Below, one piece after another: positions 22,640-36,445 of a stretch of 64,000 nucleotides of DNA. Origin of the DNA: Pleurodeles waltl (lineage: Eukaryota > Chordata > Amphibia > Caudata > Salamandridae); the NCBI RefSeq assembly GCF_031143425.1, contig NC_090444.1, positions 1,349,870,323-1,349,934,322 on the forward strand, in the 5' to 3' direction. The translations under genes were made by a program, and so were the position numbers. Within the stretch, counting starts at the first letter, position 1, and each line of letters begins with the position of its first letter. The notes beneath the pieces are model-generated. The model saw only the letters and a program-made list of their open reading frames with translations, did no database searches and was not told the origin of the DNA.

Positions 22640-25206
22640 CTGTCTGTGACTTTAAGATTTATGTAAGGTGACAGGTTTCTTACGTGATCGTTGGGCTTGT
22701 GTTAAGAAATGTGTAAATAACATAATCATTCTGCTGTCGAAAGTATGAATATCTATGGTTTGTGCTACAATTTGTGATGGTTTAGTTTTCTAAAGTCAAA
22801 GCCTGTGACATATTTGCTGAAAAACGATTCGAGTATCCTTTAAGTTTATGATATATTTATTTCAGAGGCAGTTGAAATGTGGTCCGCATGTTGCTAAATT
22901 TAACACAAAAAACTCACAGCTGGCCATCTAGGTATTAGAGCTGACATTCTGATCTGCCTTCTATGTCTGTCACTCCACAAGTGTAGTACTTCAATGGGCT
23001 CTTGCAAACTGCATCTAGAGATAAAAGTAAAATGTGTACATAAATTCGGTTATAAAGGTAGTTTCAATTTGATAGCTGATCAGATGATTTAAACTGATAT
23101 TTTTCTGTCATAACTAGTATTTTCCTCTAATATCAAGCTTCTGCCAGTCTCATCAGGCCATTTTATTTGCTAACATAAATATCTGCTTTGTGACTGATCT
23201 TTGGAAATTGTAGCACAGAACGTTTACAACAGAGAGGCGAAAGGATCTCACATCATGGCACTGTCTGGGTTCTGACTGTTGCTCATGGAGTGCCACTTGG
23301 AGGGCTCTTATGAAATTGATCTTCCATCAAAAATTCAAATTCAATCTCCTGTTTCAATCTACACTTGAACCCTAACTACCTTCCTCTTATGCAGTTTTCC
23401 TGACAAATTATCTGCCTCTACATTTTTGTTTCCACTGCTGTCTTGCTTGCTCTTGCTACAATGAGATGAAGTCACCTTCACTCTTGTCTTTTGTTTTTCC
23501 TCCCCCACTCTAATACTCATTTTAATTTTACGAGACACGGCCTGTATGTTCTCTTGTTAAATGTAATGGGAACTAATATTCATGGAGTTTCTCAATTTAA
23601 CTATCAACTACAATACTCCTCAAGGTTCTGTATTTATTATATATATGATTGATAAATAAATTAAATTATAAAATATCCCCCCGATTTAATTAATTCTTGC
23701 AATATTCTATCAATTCGGCAACTTCAGAAACTGAAATGCCAGAAGTTGCGGTCCTATTTAGTAGTATTTCTAAAAAGAAAAAATCTCATCAAGCATCTAA
23801 CTAGAGCAATGCACTTTTCCTTCACTCACCACTTTTGCCCTTGACTACATACATTGGTACAATGAGGGCAAGTAGTAGAAAGTGAAAGAGCAGTGGGATA
23901 AAGGAGAACACAGAAACGCCGGATACCACCACTCTGACTTATCTGTCTGCGGGGCATTACCCTGCAGTCGAATTTGATATCTAAAAACAATAGGAGATAT
24001 GTTAGTGGCGTCACATGAAGGTTCTGTATCTATACTGAACAGTGTAAAATATATACCTTAAAAGTATCTGTTTGTAACTAGTAATCTGTGTTCTGACATA
24101 AGATGGATATCCCTGACACTGAAGAATAACGAGATGAGCATCTGTATATGATGCCCAACCTTTCTCTTTTATAGGTACAGTAACTACCTCAAGCTTCTAT
24201 GCTAAGCACACTTTCTGCTTGACTCTTGTTGAATTGAAAAATTAATTAACCAGCATATTTGTGGTTCATGTAGTTAAAAATACATAATTCACTTTATTTT
24301 ACTTGATTAGAACTCCTTGTTCCTTATGCATAATCATATCTGCATATCCTGGGTAACCGTTAACATGACTGGAGAATGTTTCCTGTTCCCTCACAGGATC
24401 ATACCCTAGGTTCAAACACTGCTTAAAATAAAATGTTCACCATAGTTCGAAATTTGTTTTTCAACACAACTGGATCCTCAGAATACCTCACTGTATTTAC
24501 AAAACTTTTCATCATCATTTCTCAGTGAAATAACAGTTCTTTTAAAAGTGAAACCTTGATCCCAAGTATAAAGGTCCTGGCTCTAGCAACATTTTAGCAT
24601 GAGTGTCTGTGAACCTCACCAGCCACCCCTTGTCTGAAATTAACTTGGTGTGAATTTATTTGGAGTATTGCGCCCCCACGCCCGACGACCCTTAAGCGGT
24701 AAGCCATACCTTCTGACATTCATCCTGAAATTATATATATTTCATGCTTTATATGTGTTAGAAGCAACATGACCCAACATATTAAATATAGTCATATTTC
24801 TAACTAGGAAATGTTGGCAACTGGATAGAATCACATAAATAATCATGTTTATCATATTCTGGGGAGTATATGTTACTTCTTTTTGCAGTTCTGAAAAAGC
24901 TACAACCATATCATATAAAAATGCCAAAATCGCTCCATGATTTTAAAAAATTAATATTATTGACTAGAGAAGGATTATGCTAGAATCCAATTTTCTTAGC
25001 ATATTTAACATTAAGATTAAACAGTGAATCTAATTTTAAAACTGCTAGTTTAGTTAACCTGGGAACAGTGGGAATCTTACTAAATTTGTTGAATACCCAG
25101 CAATGGAAATAGTTGAATCATAGTGTATTCAATGACAATACATTTAGGAGAATTAGACAGTTTTATATTTTGAAACCATAAACAACCTTGTCTAATTTTA
25201 AAACAG
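22640..25206. other. No recognisable gene
   Basis: AT-rich sequence with short frames only. No element boundaries, RNA genes or exons could be supported. Confidence 0.45.
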
Positions 25207-25209
25207 TTA

Positions 25210-25389
25210 GGGGGTTATTTCAACTTTGGAGGAGGTGTTAATCCGTCCCAAAAGTGGCGGTAAAGTGACGGATATACCACCAGCCGTATTACGAGTCCAT
25301 TATATCCTATGGAACTCGTAATACGGCTGGTGGTATATCCGTCACATTTGGGACGGATTAACACCTCCTCCAAAATTGTAATAACCCCC
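25210..25389. mobile_element. Palindromic MITE, 180 bp, TTA duplications
   Basis: The two arms (starting GGGGGTTATTTCAACTTTGG and ending with its near complement) cover almost the whole element. TTA flanks both ends (25207-25209 and 25390-25392), which fits Harbinger targeting. The inner sequence matches the MITE at 8158-8328. One arm has an extra block of about 11 bp. Confidence 0.9.
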
Positions 25390-25392
25390 TTA

Positions 25393-26761
25393 ATCCTTTA
25401 CCACCAATCATTTTACTCACGTTCAGTTCATTATAATGCAATCAAGAACATTGGTTACTCAATAAAAACTTAGCTCTTTCCTATTACAAGTTTATTGACA
25501 GCCCGAAACAAATTGTTTAATTGTCACACAAAAGATAAAAATGATAAAAAACAATACTCTATCACTTCAGCTTTAAAATAATAAAACTATAAAATGTCAG
25601 ATGAATAGCTAAAAAGATTATACAATGTACATAAACTCATATATAATCAAAAAACTAGACTAAATATTTACAGTCATCCTATAGGCCTGTGTGCTAGATT
25701 CATAACAATTTCGAAAACTCTTTTTACCTAATGGTCCAAGCTGCAAAAAGATATTTTGAAACTGCCACAGCTACCACCCAGGTGGAATCACTCTTGCAGA
25801 TCCTTTAAGCATTTATCCGGTGTGTGATTGACAGAGTCCTGCGTAAGGGAGCGATCCATGTACGTGTTGGTGCAACATATTTACGGCAAAAAAAAGTAAA
25901 TATTCCTATGTCTCATCAGTAGTAGTGCAGAATTTACCATCTACGGAGGAAGCCCAACAAGCAGTAAAAGCAGCAATAGCGAGGGTTCTGTACCTAAACT
26001 GAAGGAACAAAGTGCAAGTTCATGCAGGGCGAATGTATATGAGGTAATCTTAAGCTTTAAAATTTGATTTATGCATTAAAAAGATTCAAGTCATGGTATC
26101 TCTTCACAGCTAGCCTGTTCAATTCTGCAGCAGGCCTCTTCCAGTATCTCTGTTTGACCATTGAATCTGCATTAGTCTGGATGGAAGCTGGATCTTCCCA
26201 GAATCCTGCCAAACCTAACCCAACCCATGGCTTCCTCAGGTTCTTCAACCAGTCAATCCTATGTACTGCTAGCTTGAGCCACAAAACATCACAGAGGCCA
26301 GATGTATACCTTACAAGTTCCGTAGTGGTCCAAATATAAACCTAGTTTAGTAATGGTCTTAAAGCTGCAAGCTCTGCAATAGGGTAAATAGCACGGTCTA
26401 ACATTAAGGCAGCAGGCGAGTCCCCTTCCCCACGCCTAAAATGGCTTGAAGGAAGTTGTTCTCCTTATACCCAGAGTACGCAGGTTACACTGACCCCAAA
26501 GTCCATCGCCATAGGGGGTCATTCCTCACACCTCCATTTCATTGTTCCATATACCATAAGAAAGCTTATTATCAAAATTCTTGTTAACAGTAGACTGAAA
26601 TGACTTAGAAGCATACATTATAAATACAATAGCTGTGGAGGAAAAATATTTTGGCTGTTTCTATTTTACCTCAACAGTTTAAAAATAAATAAGGCCATGT
26701 ATTAATTTTCTCTTTAATTTTTTCATTAACTATTTTTGTTCATATATTTAAAGGAAGACAT
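25393..26761. other. No recognisable gene
   Basis: AT-rich sequence. A 91-codon frame at 26064-26339 has no features I recognise and is probably chance. Confidence 0.4.
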
Positions 26762-26764
26762 ATA

Positions 26765-27393
26765 GGGGGTCATTCCGACCCTGGCGGTCCATGACCGCCA
26801 GGGCCGGGGACCGCGGAAGCACTGCCAACAGGCTGGCGGTGCTTCCTGGGCCATTCTGACCGCGGCGGTAAAGCCGCGGTCAGAAAAGGGCAACTGGCGG
26901 TTTCCCGCCGGTTTACCCCTGGCCCAAGGAATCCTCCATGGCGGCGCTGCTTGCAGCACCGTCATGGGGATTCCGACCCCCTTCCCGCCATCCTGGTCCT
27001 GGCGGTAAAAACCGCCAGGAACAGGATGGCGGGAACGGGTGTCGTGGGGCCCCTGGGGGCCCCTGCACTGCCCATGCCACTGGCATGGGCAGTGCAGGGG
27101 CCCCCTCACAGGGCCCCATAATGATTTTCAGTGTCTGCAAAGCAGACACTGAAATTCGCGACAGGTGCCACTGCACCCGTCGCACCCCAGCAACTCCGCC
27201 GGCTCCATTCGGAGCCGGCTTCATCGTTGCTGGGTCTTTCCCGCTGGGCCGGCGGGCGGCCTATTGGCGGTCGCCCGCCAGCCCAGCGGGAAAGCCAGAA
27301 TGGCCGCCGCGGTCTTTTGACCGCGGTGCGGTCATTCGGCGGTAACCGCATGGCGGGCGGCTACCGCCGCCCGCCGCGGTTGGAATGACCACC
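26765..27393. mobile_element. Harbinger-type non-autonomous element, 629 bp, hairpin-rich
   Basis: The left end GGGGGTCATTCCGACC and right end GGAATGACCACC are inverted, with ATA at 26762-26764 and 27394-27396. The element is GC-rich in an AT-rich neighbourhood. It contains a series of strong hairpins, including a perfect 25-bp stem with a one-base loop (27055-27105) and a 13-bp stem (27126-27154). No coding capacity. Confidence 0.88.
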
Positions 27394-27396
27394 ATA

Positions 27397-30300
27397 ATTG
27401 TCTATATCCTATCATCACTGAGACCCCTCTTCCCCCATGTTCTCAAATACCCACACCACACCTCTTGGAATATTAGGAGCAAAACCAAAGCCAAGCATCG
27501 GTGCTCCAACTAAGAGGGGGAGGTTATCCCTTTTAATTATGTACATTTAGCAATTTTTACATATCTGCTGGTTCTATATGTATCACTCTCAGAATCGTAG
27601 GACCTGATCTCATCAAGTGCCAGCGTCATTTTCTCTATTACTAAAAGTTCTCACTCATGGGGCAGCCAATATCTCAAAGTATTTTGCACTGACCGTGCCC
27701 CAAGTAAGAGTATGGACTGAATTGCAGCAACCAATGCCATCGCCAACTCTTTTCCTTTATGTCTTTTTTAGAACCTCACTTTACAATGCAAGATACCCAA
27801 CAGAATTACTCCTGGATTTTGTGGTCATTTATATTGCCATTAGCAAATAAAACTGTATCCCGTAGTTACCAGTTTTGCAATTTTGAGCATTGGTTCTTTT
27901 GCTCGGTAGCCTCGCCAGTAGAGAAGTTATCTTTAATTAATGAATTTGTGTAGTTTCTCTGGTGTATGATACAAGTACATAATACACAGGATTCTGTAAT
28001 CCCTGTATCAAAAGCCTGACTGTAATTGCTTTATAATCCGCATCTTGTGATGCACTCATTCGCTTATTATAAACAAAATAATGCCAGAAGTCAATTGTAT
28101 AAACTTATTACAGTTGAGGTCTGATATCTCCATGCCTGCTGCCAGAACCAACAGCCAAGGTGAAAGGCAGGTCAAGTTAAGGAGAATATTTGAAGCAGTT
28201 GTTTAAACAGTGAAAAGAAAGGTTGCTTTTCTTTCTTCTGCTCTGTTTTTCTAGTTGTACAATGCCTTTCTGAAAGGGGAGATGTATGCAACATGATTAT
28301 TTTTTACACTCTTGAGATAGTTAAACAAAAGTTAGAATCTTTCTGTATGTTTCTACTTGGTGTTTTTTTAATTAATTACTATTAACTAACTGATTCTAAT
28401 ATCTTTTTGCAACAGTTATTCAACAACTTTTTTATGTGTTTGATTTTACACTAGAGATTTTGTGATTCTGTTGTTATTCTTCATGTTTTCAAACACGCTC
28501 TCTCTTATATGAAAGATCAACACACCAAGGATTGTATTGGCCTGTGGGAAATGTGATGGTGTGAACATGAATTGCAAGGAATAAAAGTCCCATGCCAGTT
28601 CAATTGCAAGTCACCTCGGAGTTACCTGACCTCTATATGGTAATGTTACTCATCAATGACTTGCAATATCCTTAAACTGTACGGCAGGGGGTGTTTTATC
28701 TCATATATATTCACTTTGTACAGGGTCTTCTGTCCCCTTGAACTCCACAGTGCTGCACTAGCTCTGTTGAAGGATTACTCCGTTTTCTGCGCATCGGGTC
28801 CTTACCCGGTTCAGTCTGGCTTTATTTCTGTTTCGCGGGCTTTGGCCCAGGGGTTTACAGCAAATACACCTTGCAGATAATGGAAATCAAATGTTGATCG
28901 TGTTCTCCAGCTTTTAACTATTCCTCTATTCTCTGTCATTTTTAAAATCAGAATTTGTCTCTCCATGAGAGGCGAAGTGAGGAGCCAATTGGTATTTTAA
29001 TTGTTTCTTGTATTGAGGAAAACCCTATACAGCATCTGGCTCCTTTTTGGGGTGCAAACACACACGTCTGTCCTCTAGCACGGGTCCAGATGCTGCTTGT
29101 ATTTAATTATTTTTTGGTAGTTGGAAGGTTTCAGGCGCATTTGCAAAACCAGCTGTCCTGACATTAAATGTACTAGAACAAATCCTATATTTGTCCTGTG
29201 AACAGCATATGTGAAAAGCCCAATTATTTGCTGTATTAGTTATGTCATCATCAATACCAATGGCGGTTTAACATGTGATGTTATCATTGAGGTCAACAAA
29301 TATCTGGCCTTTGACGTTAATTACAACAAGAGATGTCTAAAACTTCTCAGATGTAGGGTGTTAACTATGTACAACGCTCTTAGATTTTACCTAAAAAGGG
29401 CAAAAGCCCTCACTCTCTCAGCTGTCATGCTTCGTAAATGGGCCCTTCATCACCGCCAAACCTGTGATTGATGCGTGGTGGGCCACACCCAGAGCACTTT
29501 AGGAGGGTGTATTACTTTTTTGTTTAATGTTGGATACCTTCCCACTGATAAGGTGAACTGGGACCCTACTTTTAAATGAAAAATGCACCCAGGGAAGCTG
29601 TTTAGTTATATTATCCGTGATAAAACAGGGATACACACGCCTCTTATAAAATGCAAAAACGTGTTCTGTAATATCATCAACATACTTTTGCTGTTCTTTA
29701 TTGGCCAACATGGGTCTTGTGCATTCATCAGGGCGGCAGGGGTGCGGGGGCTCTTCTAGTGGGCCACCTCCTGATTTTCAATAGTTCGATAATATTCCTA
29801 ACAAGTCACAGTCAGGGAAGATAACGGAAAACATATTTCTTACTTGGTTTCCACCCATTGGCAGAATACCTGAAATAAAGTGTAACACAGTCAACTGATT
29901 CAATAGGGTCACAGGTTGGGTGCCTCTCTGGTGGGCACCATGGGCTCATTATTAGCCAATCTGACAAACATGTATTAGTTTAAGGAGAGAATATCATGGT
30001 CCGCTTATTCTCCTTCTCCCCTTTGTGAGTATTATGTCTTCAGTGATGTTGCGATTTGTATAAACAACCAACATTTCTCTTTAATAAACATTTTTCAGTG
30101 AATTTGCTCAGATTTGTTATGTCATACTGTGTGCCCTGGCCAAAGTATCCGAAAGGGAATGGATACATGGTGTAATCGTTCACAGTTTTACTATGCCCAA
30201 CATCCTGTCCCAGAGAGCACAGGGCACTCTTCTCACTATGCCCAGTCCCTCTGTCCCTCGCTGGGCATGACCTTGGGTGTGGGCAATCACTTGCGGGCAA

Positions 30301-33300
30301 ACAGTGCACCAAAAGGGTAATTAACTTAGGGTCATTATGGCATTCTTTCTTTAGTATTTCAAAAGTTCCGTTACAAAAAGTATTATTTGTAAAAATGTAT
30401 GGTCTCAGTATATACACCATTACTAGATGTGTCTGTGGAATTGAGTGACCCCAGGGCATATCCTAACAACCTGTGTTACAGCAGTATCATTGGCTATTAC
30501 TCGATGTTCCTATGGTACAGCACCCGCTTGTCAACTGTTAGCCCACAGACCATTTTATTGTCCATCTTGCTTGAATGAGGATCCCAATGTGTTTTATTTA
30601 TTTATTTTTGCTTTCCCCTATATAGTGGGAGGCATACTCCCCTTTATTGTCTTTTTGAGAATTTTATTTTTTATTTTTCATTTTGTCTCTCCCTCAGTGG
30701 AGAGTTGGAACATAGGTGCAGGAGAGGAGTGGTAGAACCATCAAAAAGTTTTTATTTTTGTAAAATCTTTTTTACACTGATTCATCCTGTGCTGTCAACA
30801 ATTTATGATCATCCCAAACAGCTTCTGTGTTATGCAGAATACTTGATTAGAGTTTCAGGCTACTCAGTGGAATGCATGCCCAGGAACGGTCAAGTTGTCA
30901 GCTATACCTTCATGAGGGACATTGACAATGACAAAAAGTGTACTCTTCAATGCCAGGGCAAGTTCAGGATACATTTTAGGAAGTAGAGGGTGGAGGGACT
31001 CTGCCTTATTGCTTCCTATCCTCCAGCCCAGGCTGGGTAGCTGGCATGGGGCATTGCTACCTCTGGAGGTTTGCTCTTGGTGCTCAGATGTAAGGGTCTA
31101 GGAGAAGGAGACGCCTTTGCCTTTGGACATTATCCTCTTAGTCCTTGGCAAGGCATAAAACATTATTATCACTACTGTATTTCACCTGGGGAAGCCCAGG
31201 AAAATGGAAAGTGGAATCTCTTTATGTCATGTGAAAAGTCTCTGGTAACTATTTCATGGTAGCGCTTGGAGAAGTGCTTGGACTACAGGTGATAACTCAT
31301 GGGTTCTTTGGGGTTTAAATTCACTCTTGTTCCCTCTTGCCTAACTCATGAGTAACTGCAAATTTCACTCACCCCAAGTGAAATGAGTAGATACAACTGC
31401 ATCTTTTTAGGTGTTGCTTACAAACAGCTTTTTTTGGCTGTTGTTGAAGACGTATTGTGTACAATAGAAATACTAGAGTGCACTTTGGGTAAACCCACTG
31501 CTTATCATTTGTTAGCTTTCTTGTCAATCTATTTTGCTTGCTTTTTATTTGAAGATTTTCTTTCCCCTTACTTTATTCGTCCCTCCCTGGGAACACAGCT
31601 TCTTCATCCTACTTTTGATCGGATGACTTGTATGCTTCCATGGCTCACTTCTTTTTTCTTTGAGCACCCCAAGGGAGTACATATATATTTTTTCATTCTT
31701 CTTCCACCATGCATTGCTTCCTACCTCACATTACCTCTTCCTCCACTTTTAGTGTTGGTGCCCATCCTTCCAAACTCATCTGTAAATGTGCATGAAGAAT
31801 TACATTTTTGCCTAGCTTGACTAAAGAGCATACTTTATTGGTTTGGTTTTCTTTTATCTCCTGTCTTCCACATATTGCAGGAAAGACCAGGCCGTGGGGG
31901 CACAGAGGCAGCATTTGTGGACCAGGGGAATAGCACTAAATAGCTAGAACATTTGGTTCAGTTCCAAGTCATGTTCAAAGCAAACGCCAAGCATTTTCTT
32001 TTGAACTTCTGACACTTTTATGTACCTACAACTAGTCTTCTGTGTTACTTTTCAGGTGGATCAAGTGCAACAGGCTTTTTAAATTCTGTTCAGAGATTTC
32101 TGCATGAAATTTGAAAAATTGCCATGCCATTTATAAAGATTGAAAAAATTGAATTACAAATTTTTGTTCAGTTTGATTTTGCGTCATTCACAAATTGGGA
32201 GTGCTGATTTAAGAATCGTGCATTGTTTTATCTTTTCTTTTTTAATGAATAATAGTATTTTCAATCCCTAAGCGGTGTGCCCTGTGTTGGGTTTATTTAG
32301 CCTGATTGAGCATCCCAGGTCATTTTTTTAGGTTGTGTTTTGACAACCGGGACAGCAATTTTCAAACGTTTAATTTTCAGATGGAGTAAAAAATGTTCTG
32401 CTCGTCTGAGACAATCTAAGTTCAGAAATTAAAGAAACTGCTTCTCTGATTCTGAAATCTGCAATGGCTGATAGTATGGTTTGTGTCAGAGTTGGATTTT
32501 CATTTAAATGTTGTTTCTTGAAAAGTTTTGAAAAATGTCCGTCCGCTGCCTTGGTATACCTTAGCTTGTAAGATGGAAGAGTGGGCCAATGAACACTTGT
32601 CCTGCCTCGTGGTTGGTGTTTTAAACAGGGCAAAGAAGCTGCAGAGAGAAGTCCAGGCCCTCTTTCACCTTCATTTTGCAGACCAAAGAGGAGTGAGGCA
32701 ACTGACCTCTTACCCCGTACCATCTTTGCATTTGTGAAGACCGCTTCAGGGCAGCTGTGAGCAGCCTAATCATTTCGATTCAATATCTTCCAGTCCGTGG
32801 GCAAGTGGTCAAAAAGCTTCTTGCACTTGGGCTAGGCGTTCTCTGCCATTGAGCAAAACAGGGTTGGAATGGAGAAGGCCCCCTCCACAGCTCTAAATGT
32901 TGGCACTGATCCAATAAATGATTGGGTGAGGTGAGGTGAAGGCAAATGTATCCCCCGCCAATGGACAAAGCAAGCAGAGAGTATACGATAGCACCAGCCT
33001 TCAGCAAAGCAGGTGGTGCACCAAGAGCCTCCAACCCTTGTGATTGGTAGAGGAAGCACCATACATGCCACTCTTGGGTGAGGCTGGGGATCCACTAAGT
33101 ACCTACGGTCCTTCAGCAAATTGGGAGAAGATTAACAAAGAGCCCTCTGCCTTTAGGCAATGTAAGTGGAATAAAAATGCCCTCAAATTAACAATAGGGG
33201 CTCAGAGGTTGGTATTGGTCTGTCATACATCCTCACAACTGGATCATAGATCAAAAGACTGCGACTTTCTAGAATATTAAAGGGACTTCCCTAATTAAGT

Positions 33301-34590
33301 AATTGAAGGTTATGTAGTAAATTATTGTTGACAGAACAGAGCCATATGGAATCTCTTAATTCAGGAGCAAGAATCCTCACCTACCAAGGTGCATGCTTCA
33401 TCATAGGATTCTGTCCCACGCTAGGTGGGTTGTGCAGTGCCTAGCAAGCCTCTCACTTGGTGCTCTTTGGTCAAGAAATCTTAATTGCCAGTGGTAGGTA
33501 CTGGTGCGTCAGCAATGATAGTGTGTTTCTGTAGATCCACACAAGAATTTTACATCTAGGGTGAGGGAGAGATTTGGCAAAATTAAAACGGTGTGGGACC
33601 AGTTGAAGTTTAGGTGTTTTGTGAACCCTTCCTTTGGTCTACATGTTTTGCATTCTAGTACCTCACATGAAGTGTCATTTTTTCAGGGTCTTCAAATCAT
33701 ATCCTACTATTTTAGGACCATACCTAAATATGTAGCAATGTTATTAACCATATTGCACTAAATAATGTGTGTGTCATATAAAGTGAATCTCCCCTAGATT
33801 TGGTGACCCACATGTTCTTAGGCGATGGACCTCTTGGCGAACAAACAATGATAGCATATATAAGAGCAATATTATACAGTTCGACTCATATATGTTAGAG
33901 AGACATTCTCACTTCTACATAAAGTCGAACTTAGTGTTTCAAAGACCATGCATGCTGAGAGTGGGAACTTAAAAATGTGAATTACTCTTGATCACTGCGG
34001 AAGGGCTAAAAATGAATCTATAATGTGGCCAGAAGCCAGCTTTAATTTTAAAACAAGTCAGTCTTATACCTGTGGTAATGGATACGTACCCCTTTGGGAT
34101 GCAGATCAGCCAAACTCACTTTCAAGGTCTGGTTGTGCCTGCAGGTGTCCTACCCGACGCTCTCTAGCCCTGAATGATGACTGGGATGCAGTGTGCAGGT
34201 CCATTTATCTCCCTTCATATCAGGATAATTACAGCTAGCTGTCTGTCCTTACAGCCCGATAGACATGTGACAAGTGTTACTTGACCCTAGGGGATAGTGA
34301 TGAGGGGCGGGGGCCGTCATCTTATACTGTATTCAATCATGTTGACAACAATGTAAGATGATCTATAGATTATAGATTTGATGGTACCAACTTTGCATAC
34401 TATTTCTTGAAGCAAGATGTTGGTATATTCATAATTTCCAAGTGATGTAGTATATGGATGACCTTTTTAAATGCGGCTAGTACCATGTAGTTAAACAAAT
34501 GAGGCAATAATAGTAATGTGTGCTGCCATGTTGAATTATAAGGTCATTAGCTATGCTCTGTTTCAAAAGCCCCTGAGTTATGATGTTACC
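27397..34590. other. About 7 kb with no recognisable gene
   Basis: Longest unassigned part of the window. Open frames up to 145 codons exist (31383-31820 plus strand, 30040-30459 minus strand), but I could not connect any to a protein family. They lack a convincing start context or domain pattern. No tandem repeats or clear terminal inverted repeats were seen. It may hold old, eroded repeats or intronic sequence. Confidence 0.4.
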
Positions 34591-34599
34591 GGAGAAAAA

Positions 34600-35297
34600 A
34601 CTCTGTGTATAGTGGTTAGTTGGAGAGGCTCATTGCTGGTACCAAAACACAAAAAAGGGTCAAACAGAGTACCACAGGCTTTTCGTCTTATCTTGCTATT
34701 AGACACTGAAGACAAGATCTATGGCAAATGACTGCTAATGAAACCAGAAAAGCAGGCCACAGAGAAGAGTCTCATTCGTTTTTTTCAAACAGGATTTGTG
34801 AAAAGCTGTGGCATGGAAGATAATTTGTTGGTACTGTCCATTTTTGTTGAAAATAAATTACTTAATAAAAGCATTCTGCTCTATGCTTCCCTTTAGATTG
34901 TACCACTGCCTTTGATAATGTGAATATAAGTAACCTTTGGGACAAACCAACTAAATGGGGTATCCCCATATTTGTTGAAATACAATTATTGGTCCATATT
35001 GTGATACGTGGGTGAAGATCAGATCAGCGTCCCAAGGGATTACCTCAGAGAAAAGTCCCACAAATAAGGGATTAAAGCGGGGATGCGTATTGGTGCCTCT
35101 ACTTTTTAACTTATATCTGGCTATTTATAAGGCCCCCCCATTTAAAAGAGCCCTATGCTTGCGGATAAAAAAATCAACATCCTCCACTATGCTGATGATA
35201 ACATCTTGCTTGATCATACTGGAATCAGACTTCAAAGGCAACTGATGATCTATCTAGATATGAGATTAAAATCAATGTGACAAAAACAAAGGATTTA
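34600..35297 (+). pseudogene. LINE reverse transcriptase fragment (CR1/Jockey-like), 5' part
   Basis: Across several frames the plus strand shows the order of non-LTR RT blocks: a VPKHKKGS block, an FRLILLLD block, QTGF with a downstream DNLLVL, a LKRGCVLVPLLFNLYL block (the G-x-KQGC/LSP region), and an YADD active site near 35190. It ends in an NxTKTK-like stretch right at a Harbinger insertion. Stops and frame changes are frequent, so it is a dead copy. The endonuclease domain and C-terminus are absent. The exact LINE clade cannot be fixed by eye. Confidence 0.75.
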
Positions 35298-36337
35298 GGG
35301 GGTCATTACAACCCTGGCGGACGGTGTTAAAGCGGCGGTAAGACCGCCAACAGGCTGGCGGTCTTTTTTTTAGTATCATGACCATGGCGGTTACCGCCAT
35401 GGTCAGCCGCCGCTTCCCCGTTCCGCCGCCAGGGCGGAGACGACCGCTGGGCTGGAGACCTGGGTCTCCAGCCCGGCGGCCGTGACAATACCGCCGCGGT
35501 ATTGTGACCCGGCTTACCGCCGTGGATTTCCAGCGGTAGGATCCGCCATGAAATCCATGGCGGTAAGCACTATCAATGCTAGGGAATTCCTTCCCTGGCA
35601 CTGACAGGAGTCTCCCCCAACCCCCACCCGACTCCCTCCCCTACACCCCCCATCACCCCTGCCACCCCCCAAAGGTGGCAGGGCCCCCCTCCCCACCCCG
35701 ACCCCCAACATAACATTACTGACACACACCCGACACGCATGCAGGCAACACCAACACACATACACGCACACACACCAACATACATGCCAACATCCACATA
35801 CACACTCAGACACATACACCCACATTCACACATTCACACACACACCCATACAGACATACATACAGACCGACACGCACACATTTCCGAAACACGCATCACC
35901 CCCGCAAGCATACATGCACACACACACCCCCCTACATACACAGATGCACACCCCCATGCACCCACACAACACACAACACCCCCCATCCCCCTCCCCTAAC
36001 AGACGATCGACTTACCTGTTCCATCGATCCTCCAGGAGGGGACGGGAGCCATGGGGGCAGCTCCGCCAACACCACACCGCCAACAGAACACCGCCGCGCA
36101 GAATCACAGGATGTGATTAGTTCGGCGGTGTTCTGTTGGCGTGGCGGTGGAGGTGGAGCAACCTCCACTTCCCCGCCGCCCGCAAGTAAGGCTGTTGGCG
36201 GCCCTCCATCGGAAAAACGAGGGACGGCAGCCAACGGTCATAATACGCCGCGCGGCAAACCGGCACTACTGGCGGTCTTCCGCACGCCGGTCCCTCGGCG
36301 GTCTTCTTAAAAGACCGCCGAGGTTGTAATGACCACC
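35298..36337. mobile_element. Non-autonomous Harbinger-type element, 1,040 bp, inserted in the LINE
   Basis: The left end GGGGGTCATTACAACCCTGG and right end GGTTGTAATGACCACC are inverted, flanked by TTA at 35295-35297 and 36338-36340. The inside holds GGCGGT/ACCGCC words and a CA-rich block (about 35720-35990). Short stretches around 35570-35650 are the reverse complement of sequence at 3930-4000 in the element at 3252-4256, so both are one family in opposite orientation. Confidence 0.9.
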
Positions 36338-36340
36338 TTA

Positions 36341-36445
36341 GTCTTTGGGAGATTAATAAAGAAGTGTCACTGGCTGCTTGGCAATGACCACATTGAGAGT
36401 GCCCCTAGCTGCAAATATTTGGGTGAATGGTTTGACCATCAAAGG
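36341..36445 (+). pseudogene. LINE reverse transcriptase fragment, continuation after the Harbinger insertion
   Basis: Directly after the TTA duplication the LINE reading resumes with an FGR...W block and a CKYLGEWF motif, the conserved K-YLG block that follows the RT thumb in CR1/Jockey-type LINEs. It is cut off at about 36430-36445, where Ty3/gypsy sequence begins. Confidence 0.7.

Noticed and set aside
30040..30459. 139-codon minus-strand frame
   Set aside because: No recognisable domain, no supporting neighbours and no repeat partner; probably chance in a 7-kb unassigned stretch.
31383..31820. 145-codon hydrophobic plus-strand frame
   Set aside because: Pyrimidine-rich sequence gives Leu/Phe/Pro by default. 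No pattern of real membrane segments with a signal or loops was convincing.
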